Part shown: positions 24,907 through 34,323 of the stretch, piece by piece
Numbering within the stretch: the stretch's first letter is position 1
How the letters are laid out: every line of letters begins with the position of its first letter
NCBI GenBank assembly: GCA_914767715.1
Contig: OU612074.1
Coordinates: forward strand, 16,788,062-16,852,061
DNA length: 64,000 bases
Direction of reading: 5' to 3'
Origin: Membranipora membranacea
Taxonomy: Eukaryota; Bryozoa; Gymnolaemata; Cheilostomatida; Membraniporidae
Notes under the pieces: model-generated
Told to the model about the DNA's origin: nothing
Seen by the model: the letters and a program-made list of their open reading frames with translations, nothing else
Databases searched by the model: none
Made by a program: the position numbers and the translations under genes

Positions 24907-27500
24907 TCACTTTGATCCTGGCGGTCCTTCTCCTGGGTGCCGTATTGGTCCCCCCCATGAAGGCAATGATGGGTGCCCTGGTGATCTTCGTTGGCATGGT
25001 TGGCCTGGTGCTCCAGGTTGTCCTGGGTGCCCTGGGGCACCTTTTTGACCTGCCTGTCCTGGATTTGCCTCCTCTCCTGGTTGGCCTGGAATCCCTTGTT
25101 CTCCTCTCTCACCTCGCTCACCCTTTACACCATCTCTCCCGGGTAGCCCAGCTTTACATTCACACGAGGATGATGATGTTTCTGCTACATCCACATCTGT
25201 CAACCCTTTGAATATAAATATTATTATATTGTATGTTCCCCATGTACAAGTGAATACAGAATTCATGCATCATGCAATGTTAACAGGAAACCTCCCAGCA
25301 AACGGCCAACATTCCTATACCAGTATGATAACCTTGCTATAACCTTCAAGATTCCTCGTCAGAGCGTTTTTGTGTGATGTTATAGTTGCGAAAACTGTGG
25401 ACAAGTTTTAACATTATGGGTATTAGTGATGGCAAATTGTCAGATTTTGGCGAGACGGGACGAGACCGAGACAGCAAGAAAATTCGGGATGAGACCAGGA
25501 CGAGACCGAGACATATATCGATGCCGATAAAACATTTTTCAGATATCACAATTTAAAAGAATTGTGGATATTCATTCACTATCACTAGTGCAATCAGCTT
25601 ATAGTACATTTGATTCAAGTTGTAACTTATCATCTATACCAATAAGGAACTATGTTGAGACCAAGTTTCATCAAACTCTGTCAAGTATTTATTGAATTAT
25701 AGAAGGCTAATTCTTGTAAATTAAATTTCAGCCTGCCACACATGATTGTCATTGCCCAAATTCGTACTCGTGATTTATGGGTGTAATCCTACTGTAATCC
25801 TCCGCAGCCAATCTAAACCATAGGCCTATAGTGATAACTAAATAGTTAAACCAAGGAGAAGCTGTTTCTTCTTGTTTATTATACCAACCAGTCCAGTGAT
25901 TCAGCTTTTGGATATGCTTAGGCTCAACTATCTCCTCATATTTATACAATTTGATACCTCATTATTCATTGTATCCCTTCTCCCTCTTGCCCCAGGTCCA
26001 AATCAATCAGAAAGCTCCACATTGATCACCCATTCCATCTTTTTAATGGAAGTTGTTTACATAGATATGGCCTTGACTTATCAATCAAAGCAGACAGCCA
26101 ATCAATCAAATCTGACAGCCAATCAGATAACATTTCCGTTTACTAATTGCAGCAAAAGCATGACTAATAACTATCTTTCCATTATATGATTGTCTGAATT
26201 TCTTATGACATCATATAATAACCCTGGGCAAGAGCGTGGACTGCTGATCACTAGGTCACTGGTTCGAGTCTGGGTGATGGCAATATTTTGACCAGCCACT
26301 ACCATTTACAATGCGAGTACTCCCGACCTGTAGTAAGAGTCGTCTGTCTCGACGAGACGAGACGAGAAACTGTCCCGAGGAGACAAGTCCCGCGAGACCA
26401 GGAATTGTCCCGCCTCGTTGCCATCACTAATGGGTATGTTATTTCTAATATCATTGATTCACAGCTATCGAATTTTGTTACCCAACATCTTTAGTTCACC
26501 TACCTTTGTAAGCAGCAAGAAAGCCTGATTTTGTTATAGAGTGATCGCTTGTGAAGTTGATGTATAGCGTGTTTGTTGAAGAGATTATTGGTTGTACACT
26601 ACCTCGACCACACCACACACTATGGGTTGCTCCCCTGGTACCCCCATCTTTGATCTACAACATGTTTTATTCATCAAAGTTGAATTTTTATATGCGTGAT
26701 CAGTCTTTGGTTAAGTGACCATTACAACAACATCCTTTATTCTCTAAACTTGGCTCAGACAAGCAACGCCAAGAGGCACCAGTTTCTATTGGCATATAAA
26801 TAATTTATTTCAGCTAGCTGCCTGATGAAATCCCTCAAATTTAAGAATTTGGAACTCGAAAATGTAAATATTCAGAACAAAAATAGAATCGAAGTATAGT
26901 TTGATATGATATAAACTCAAGGTACCCTGACAAACGAACCACACACAAAATCCTTCCTTAAAATCAATATGATAACTAGAGCGTAGAGGAACCCTGAATA
27001 TAGATGTATACATGCTAATAAGTAGAATTTATATCTTACTGTGACAGTATCATAGCAGGTACATCTGTAACTCTCAAGTTCTATTCCAGGAAGAAACTCC
27101 AGTTTGATTCTTGTGTAAGGGGAGCTTACTCTTATTATCCATATACATTCATAGTTATTTGGGTAACTGTGAGGGAAGTTAGGTGTGTAGAAAACACCTG
27201 AACTCTCAGTAAGAAAGCCTCCACACTTTCCTGTTGTCTTCACTGCTCCTGAAGTTGTTTGATATGGGTAGTTCTACAAGTTTAAAAACAAGTTTCCTTT
27301 GATAGTTATGATAAGCCAGGGTATCAACAAGCCTTTTTTGTAGGTCAACAAGTCAGCTGATGACATTGGGAATAGTCTAAGCCTGCTCTATCTATAAGAC
27401 AAACCTCTTTGCTGTTAATAGTTTCTGTATCATTAAGGATCAGCCCTTGTCGACCTCCAATCAATATCAGGACAAATACTGCCAGATATTCAGCAAACAT
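24907..27500 (-). CDS. Secreted CUB-collagen protein, paralogue 1
   Basis: Four exons (27405-27500, 27040-27273, 26504-26654, 24907-25205) join in phase to give 259 aa. Residues 1-20 are a signal peptide (MFAEYLAVFVLILIGG). Residues about 48-160 form a CUB domain, with KCGG, TPNFPHSYPNNYECIW, IKLEFLPGIELE, CYDTV and SDHSITKSGFLAAY. Cysteines lie at about 49, 75, 103, 105 and 125, one more than the usual four. After a CEC motif, a collagen-like tract of Gly-X-Y triplets starts at about 180. It is regular for some 17 triplets (GERGERGEQGIPGQPG) and then loses glycines to the stop. There is no C1q or lectin head. CUB domains bind proteins or sugars, and collagen stalks trimerise, so an extracellular oligomer is likely. 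The last intron carries a hAT-like element. The donor after exon 1 is GTTTGT. Confidence 0.85.
25416..26437. mobile_element. Non-autonomous hAT-like element, copy 2, with 8-bp target duplications
   Basis: The element runs 25424-26429 (1,006 bp). It begins TAGTGATGGCAA and ends with the exact complement. ATGGGTAT flanks it on both sides (25416-25423, 26430-26437). The sister duplicated block reads straight through this site once, near 49720, which confirms insertion after duplication. The first ~110 and last ~250 bases resemble copy 1 at 21614, including the tRNA-like segment near 26235-26275. The middle (about 25540-26150) is extra sequence without a transposase. It lies in the last intron of CUB-collagen paralogue 1. 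Confidence 0.92.
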
Positions 27501-27907
27501 GTTTATACACTCTTACAACAAATTTCAGACAAATTTCTCCGACTTTCTGACGACAACGCTCAACTATGAATACAGACCGCTTTATATATGTATTCTTTTG
27601 GAGTTGAACAAGGATATAACACGTGATTCAATTGAAATTATGCCAAAACTTTTTTTACTGCGTTGTAGTGGTGTGCAGTTACATTATACTTAAAATTTGA
27701 TGTTTGAAGTTTGTTAATGCCTAACTCTGACAGCCATCCTGTCATAGGTCAATAGCATCAAAAGTACAGCACATAGGTAAAACAAATTAAAAGTCTGAGC
27801 TGCGTTAGTTTAAACTTGTTCTGACCTTTTGCTGCTTTTAAAAAGTTTAAATACCCCTACGATAGAGGACAAGGTGATTAAACCCGACAATCAGCTTGGA
27901 ACACTTT

Positions 27908-27996
27908 TGTGAATTAGTCTAGAATTTGTCTAGAATTAGTCTAGAATTAGTCTAGAATTAGTCTAGAATTAGTCTAAAATTAGCCTAGAATTAGCC
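27908..27996. repeat. 11-bp minisatellite, copy 1 (ATTAGTCTAGA)
   Basis: About eight units of the type ATTAGTCTAGA or ATTAGCCTAGA. The paralogous site at 51351-51395 has about four. It lies upstream of the CUB-collagen start codon on the minus strand. Confidence 0.85.
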
Positions 27997-28310
27997 TAGA
28001 AAGTAGTCGTAGAGTCAGAGCCCAGTGTCTTGTAGAAATGGGCAAATTCACACTACTTGAGAATATTGCCAATGTCACAGCACTAGCTCAGTGATTGCAG
28101 TCCTTTCTCCCACACACAAGGAAGAAATGTAACGTGAACTGTACATTAAACTAATTAATAGCAATTTAAAAATATTTCATAAGGCCCATTAGTTTTATTT
28201 TTGATCAAGATCAATCAGATTAATGTGAAATGAGAAGGAACTGAGGAAAAAAACGCTTATAACCCAAATATAATAATTTCCCCCACCTCCACAGAAACCT
28301 TAGCTTGTCT

Positions 28311-29479
28311 TTATATTTGTGAGCGCTTGAAAGTCATTTAAGATGAATAATGGGCTTGAGATGCGTTAAAATTTATCCATCTTTCACAATAAAGCCTATC
28401 TTCCGACCATTCTGCAGCGACTCATGACAGGTTTGGTGGATGTTTTGCGGAGGGAAAATGTGCTTGGCTTGTCTTCAAAGCATAATTTAAAAATTTATGG
28501 GACACTTATTTGCTACTTTGTCCTACTTTATTTGCTTTATAATGTCTCACAACCTTGGCATGAGCTTTTGAGAACTTGGCACTCCTCGAAGACTGGTATA
28601 TGGAGCCGGGTATACAAACAATAACTCTCGCAGGCCTGTAGTTCTAGGAGAGGCAAAAGAGGCACTACCTTCCCTAAAAAGCTTATTACAATAGCCTAAA
28701 ACACTATAATAGAATAATTCATGTCAACATCATCTCCTCTCGGATTTCAATATCAACCAAAATCACCTGCAAAACCTCATCATCGTCAACAGTTGTGTGC
28801 CGATTAGCTACACCACCTACTGCCCCTAATAAAGGATTTACTAACAGGATCAAACAAAGGTGTGGGTATTAAGAACGTTTGAGAAAAGTGAAATGGAGTG
28901 GACATGTGTTTGAAGAGCATCTCATGGGTACAATATACAATCGGGTATGATGTGGCCTCACTGGCGTCGGTTGTTGTTTGGAATGTTCTGATATGTTTAG
29001 GCCTTGCTTGTGATGGTGGTAGCTTAGAACTTTTTGATAAACAACTATAAAATTCTACATCAAATTTATTCTGCTTGGAGATTGTAATATTAATATTCCG
29101 AGGGAAGTAGGCAGCAGCTATAAATTTTACTAATTCCACAAATGTAAATGAGACCGACATTTTGCTTACTATTAAGACATGGGTTCTGGTATTTTGAAGT
29201 GGTAGCTTATTGGGCCGTAACAACACTAGGAACAAATACCTGCTGCAGAACTAGATGCCAGACTATGATTTCCTTTGGTCTTTCTGTAACCTTTAAGTTC
29301 AATTTTGAACACTTTACTATTTTTCAGTGTAATGAATCAAATAAATCTAATGTCTATTTATACAAAATGCCTCCCTCAGACTCTCTCAGACTATATCAGG
29401 CTGATTTGTCTTTTCCTATGCTCTGGTAGCTGTGGTGACTCCTCCCCATACTCTTTTGTACTTAATTGCTCACATATAT
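28311..29479. other. Region between duplication and heptamer array
   Basis: No supported gene. A 143-codon minus-strand ORF (28804-29235) is AT-rich in composition and has no recognised motif. Near 28630-28680 is a short piece related to dispersed repeat R2. Confidence 0.3.
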
Positions 29480-29556
29480 CCAGTTGCCAGTTGCCAATTT
29501 CCAGTTGCCGGTTGCCAGTTGCCGGTTGCCAGTTGACGGTTGTCAGTTGCCAGTTA
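29480..29556. repeat. Heptamer minisatellite (CCAGTTG)n
   Basis: Eleven consecutive 7-bp units of the form CCAGTTG, CCGGTTG and close variants. Most units contain CAGTTG, whose complement CAACTG fits both an E-box and the MYB core. Confidence 0.85.
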
Positions 29557-29754
29557 TAAGGGTGACAACATCTAGATAATCAACACCATGTTTTATTAAA
29601 TTAGATTAGATCAATTAGTTTAATCAAATTAGACAAACACAGATTAACACAGATAGATAGGCTCTATTTATCCTATAAGTCAATGGAGGGAATTCTATAG
29701 CGATTCGGGAAGATAATTCTTACAAACGATTTCTTGTTCGTCGCGGACAAAATT

Positions 29755-29960
29755 TGATTTTGATAGTCTATTTAGCTTCTTGGCTCAAATATTATCCAAA
29801 AAGTAAGCTATTGAAAACGGTGCATAGACTCAAAGCTATAGTTTTATTTTGCGGTTCCAGCCCTGATTTAAAGTTTATTTCCATATCAATTTTGATAGGA
29901 TTTTGATTTTGGAAATTGCAATAGATTCGGTAGCTTGTGGAGATCATTTTGATGCCTTGT
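29755..29960. repeat. Inverted copy of the ~170-bp tandem repeat unit
   Basis: Contains TTTTGATAGTCTATTTAGCTT, GCTATTGAAAACGGTGCATA and GGAAATTGCAATAGATTC. These are reverse complements of landmarks in the units at 23287 and 30570, so this copy can pair with block 2 at 30425-30900. Confidence 0.65.
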
Positions 29961-30424
29961 AGTTCAAGTATAACTAGGGAGTTCAGGACTTTCTTTCTTG
30001 GAATTACTGAGGAAGCAAGCATTTCAATTTGCATTTGCTCAGTTTGAGCCAGGCATGCACAATAATAAATGTCATGACAAAATATCCACCAACATTATTG
30101 GAATGTGACCAACAGAGACAGTTGGAGGTAATCAAGTCAAGGCCGGACCTCACAAAGCTTCAAATAAAATTGAAATTCTTAGTAGACAATATTCTGCGTA
30201 GTTAATCTAATGGTCACTTCGGTGGGTCAAAAGTAAAGGCAAACCACCTGCCCCGGCAGCATACTCCTAGAACTCTTACCTTATATTAGCAGCCTGATTA
30301 AACAAGCAACAGCTAAGTAGTAAGGAAATCATATTACATCAATGCTGCAATCTTTCGAACTTTTGACCTTTTGAAATACATAGGTTTATTGTGCCCTGCT
30401 GAGTCATCAATAAAGCAACTGATG

Positions 30425-30900
30425 TCTAAATTTCTGAGTACACTTTTTTGATAATATTGAGCTAGAAAGCTAAATAGACTATCAAAATGATCACAAGAAG
30501 CTGCTGAATCTATTGCAATTTTCAAACTCAAAATTGTTTGAGATATAAGCATTTAATCAGGACTGAAACTGCAAAAAAATTTATAGCTTTCAGTCTATGC
30601 ACCGTTTTCAATAGCTTGCCTTTTAGATAATTTCGAGCTACAAAGCTAAATAGACTATCAAAATGATCACCAGAAGCTGCTGAATCTATTACAATTTTCA
30701 AACTTAAATTCCGATTGAGGCTAATCGAGTTATCAACATTTAACCAGAGCTGGGACCGGTAAATCAATGATAGCTATGAGTAAAAACCACTGTTTCTACA
30801 CCCTCCAGTGACGTCGCGTCACCATAATTAAGTGCCTCACTTCAGCTATATGCAGTGTCTTGTCTAGGTTTATTATTAAGTCCATGTACCCAGCCTAATT
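30425..30900. repeat. ~170-bp tandem repeat (two units) plus conserved tail, block 2
   Basis: Same organisation as 23105-23590: two units followed by the unique tail with GTGACGTCGCGTCAC and GCTATATGCAGTGTC. The order and tail are preserved, so the block moved as a whole rather than as single units. The stretch 30901-31435 holds nothing I can support. Confidence 0.8.
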
Positions 30901-31435
30901 TTCGATCTTATTTTCTGTGAATGAAAAATAATAGTAGCTGATGTGTTTATTGACAGTAAGGTGTTACTAGATTTTGCACCTGTATGGATAGAAAGTCAAT
31001 CATGAACTCTATTCAACTCATCGTGCTGTCCATTGCAGGGATCAAAAGCTAATGCAGGGAATTGAATTGATTCAAGGTTGTAAATCATCCATCCATTATT
31101 TAACACATACTGAGCTGAGGTCTCATTTAATCCAATTTTTACAATCATAATTAAACTGTGAAAAGGTCAAGGCCAAGCATTGTCTAGGTCAAATAACTAG
31201 AGAAATCCTTTAAGAAATGTGCACATCATTAGTAGAAAAATTATGTTCCATCTGCGGTTGCGGCAGGAGCATCTACCGCATCATAATCAAGCATCTGATA
31301 CCCCGCATGATTATGATATCATTCATGCATACAGACTTTTGATTTTTATATGTTGATGACAATGTAAACTAACATTGGTGGGTTACTTTATATTGTATAC
31401 TGGAGTCATAGTTTTTATCGGCTTTGTTCACATAA

Positions 31436-31540
31436 GGGTCACAGGTCACAGGTCACATGTCACATGTCACATGTCACAGGTCACAGGTCACAGGTCACAG
31501 GTCACAGGTCACAGGTCACAGGTCACAGGTCACAGGACAC
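31436..31540. repeat. Heptamer minisatellite (AGGTCAC)n
   Basis: Fifteen consecutive 7-bp units: mostly AGGTCAC, three ATGTCAC, and one variant at each end. Each AGGTCA is a canonical nuclear-receptor half-site, and the 7-bp period spaces them as direct repeats with one intervening base (DR1). It lies about 200 bp upstream of the LINE remnant. Confidence 0.9.
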
Positions 31541-31749
31541 AAATATAGAGCAATTAATATTTATTCTCCTCTCATTCAACGCTTGTCATAAATACAACTC
31601 TTTCCATTCTTGAGCAGTGTCAAGCCATTGATTATAGGCACCTCCAAGGCCGATTATACTGAGATCAGACTGTTTTCTGAGGCAAATTGGCATCACACTT
31701 AATGAGATTCTTTTTTAAAAATCCATAGTTCCATATACTTGAGTGAGTG

Positions 31750-34310
31750 AGTGGAAATTAAACGAGTTGGCTGTTGTTGCAGATACCTACAACCTCAGCT
31801 AATATGCCTGACAGAGACATGGCTTGATGTTTCTAAAGAACAGTCACGCACCCTACCTGGCTATCAAAACTTCTACTGCCATAGATCAAATCGAATAGGC
31901 GGTGGTCTCGGCATTTTAGCAGCCAATGAACTCAAACCATCTGTAATCTCTTCACATACAACATCAACTTTCTCAGGAATATGGACACTGTCTCATATAG
32001 AGAATTATACTCCGATTATTATGGCTTGTATTTACCATCCCCCAGATGCAGCATTTGACGACACCCTTGATTACCTCTGTGAAACTCTAGCGTCAATGTG
32101 TAAGAACCACCCTCTTGCAAAATTTGTAATTACAGGCGACTTCAATCATCTTCCTATAGAGGACATATGCTCTCAGCTTGGCATCGAAAACCTCATAAAT
32201 TTCAACACTAGAAATGACGCCAAGCTTGACTTAGTACTCACCAATATAGCAGAGTATCAACCAGCGATACAACTAGCACCTATTAGCAATAAGTGTAGTG
32301 TGTTCGTTAAGAGTAATCACGCCATCAAGCCACTTAAATTTATCAAAACCACCAAGAGGATTGTAAACAAACATCGGGAGACCCAAGTGTTACTCGACCT
32401 GGCCAAACAAAGTTGGGATGCTGTTCTATCTGCCAAAACAGTTCAATCTAAAGTAGAAGCTCTCCACCAAATAATAGATGAAGTCTTAGACCGCCATTGT
32501 CCTTTAAAACTGAGAAACTAAGATCAGACCGTCCAGGCTGGATGACGAGTCGTCTTCGTGGTCTTATCCAACAAAGAGACAAAGCACTCAGAAAGAAAAA
32601 CGAATCTTCCTGGCGTAGCTTTAGATCAAAAAATCTGTCAGAGCTGTAAACGAGATTATGTTCAAAAGAGACTGAACAACACCCAGAATGCCAAACAATG
32701 GTGGGTATTCTAAATGCCATTACTAAGCCCGGCCAACCCTCAGCATCAATGGCTACGCCCATCATTGACGGCCTACCAATATCGCCTGAGACGTTAAGTG
32801 ACCGCCTTAACTTGTATTATGCCAGTGTAGGTGGAGATTTGACTGAATCACCGGAGACCAACCTCTGCCATGCGGATGCTACACCTCTCGAGCATCTCAG
32901 CCTGGGTGAAATAAAGCTCAACCAGAAAATCAACATCAACAGAAGATTTTCCTACCTGGATATCCGCCGAGGGCTCAGGAGATATCTGTGTACCCTTACA
33001 GGACATAATAAACACCATGCTAACAAATTCAGAATTTCCATGTAAATGGAGACGTGCACAGATAAAACCTGTTCCTAAAATCTCCTCGCCTACTCAGTAT
33101 AAGGACTATCGTCCCATCTCCTATGTGTTCCATCTTGGCAAGCTCTCAGAGGATGTCATAATAAAGAAAATGAAAAGTAAACTCTCAGAAATAGTAGACT
33201 CTAACCCATATGCGCACCAACCCAAGATCGGAACTGTGGACGCATCAATACAGCTTCTTGATGACTTTAGTGAAAACCTGGACAAAGCGAATACATAATT
33301 TGTCCAACTAGCAGCCTAAACTCCTACTCAATAAGATGAGAGGTCACTGTTTTAACAAGAACATCACTGCTCTGGTTGCTGATCTCCTGCAAGACCGACT
33401 TCAGACTGTAAGATATGGCCTCGCCCAGTCGTCAAGCTATAGACCATCAATGGTTGGAACACCAGAGGCACTAAACTGGGCCCAATACTTTGGCTTATCT
33501 ACTGTAATGATCTCAAAGTCCCTAATTTTTCTCATGTCAAATATGCTGATGACACATCTTTTTATACAGCTGTATCTGATGTAAACAATTATAGTGCTAT
33601 TTTACCAGCAATAGAAGCCACACAACGATGCTCTGAGGAAAATTCAATGCTGCTGAATGCTAGCAAAACTGTGATTATGAATGTACCACTATCTACCAAT
33701 GCTAATTTTTCTCATGCTGTAAATGTAAATGAAAGTCTCCTACTACCCCAACCTTATGTAAAACTTTTAGGAATTTATGTTGACCAAAAGCTCAGTTTTA
33801 ACAAGCACATTGCTCATCTAGTCTCTAAATGCAACACCCGTCTCTTTCTCATGTGTAAACTTAAATCAATCGGTCTAAATGAAACAGTCTGAAGATTTTT
33901 TATGTAACTAATATTAGATCAATTATATGCTATGCTATGCCCGCATTTTACACCTTTCTCTCTGATGGAAGCAAGGCTAGACTTGAGAGTATACAGAGAT
34001 CAGCCTTTAGGGTTATCCTCCCTGAATTTGATTATGAGGAGCGATGTATATCTTTACAATTATCTCAGCTAAATGATTTTATTTTCTCTCTCTGTTGTAA
34101 ACATTTTAGTAACATTTTAAATGATGAATGCCACTCGTTACATCGCAGAATTGTTTTTAACCAAACCCCAAGGATATCCTCCCGAAATGCTTACAAATTC
34201 AGACCAAAACGTTGCCGAACGAACGAATCTATATTATGTATAAGACCTAAACTGAGAGATTTCACCGGCATACGATTTTTATCATCTCTGTAATGGTAGT
34301 GTATGTTTAG
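31750..34310 (+). mobile_element. CR1/Jockey-type LINE, copy 1, 5'-truncated and decayed
   Basis: The endonuclease domain is open at 31751-32521, with CLTETWLD, RIGGGLGILA, IYHPPDA, ITGDFNHLP and LDLVLTN; the expected SDH motif reads SNH. A linker follows, then reverse transcriptase pieces in several frames (33017-33298, 33336-33584, 33647-33892, 33937-34293). Recognisable parts are PVPKISSPTQYKDYRPIS, HFKYADD-equivalent sequence and a C-terminal block with LESIQRSAFRVILPEF. Frameshifts, stops and a deletion that removes the FSKAFD region show that it is dead. These enzymes nick DNA and reverse-transcribe the element RNA at the target. Confidence 0.88.
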
Positions 34311-34323
34311 CCCCGTACTGGTT

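Larger units (their letters stand above)
24050..28310. repeat. Segmental duplication, copy 1 (copy 2 at 48318-51850)
   Basis: From GTTTTATTGAGATTCGAG near 24057 to about 28310 the sequence parallels 48318-51850 at high identity, in the same orientation and including introns. Differences are a 1-kb hAT-like element present only here (25424-26429), an ~150-bp insertion present only in copy 2 (near 51445-51600), a different number of 11-bp units near 27910, and a strongly diverged patch at the start of CUB exon 2. Confidence 0.9.

Noticed and set aside
24774-25211. Leu/Val-rich plus-strand ORFs opposite the collagen exons (also 45261-45527 and 49132-49512)
   Set aside because: They are antisense shadows of Gly-X-Y codons (GGN CCN reversed) and have no splice or start context.
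28804-29235. 143-codon minus-strand ORF
   Set aside because: No motif, no plausible splice structure and no homologue I recognise. It lies between repeats.
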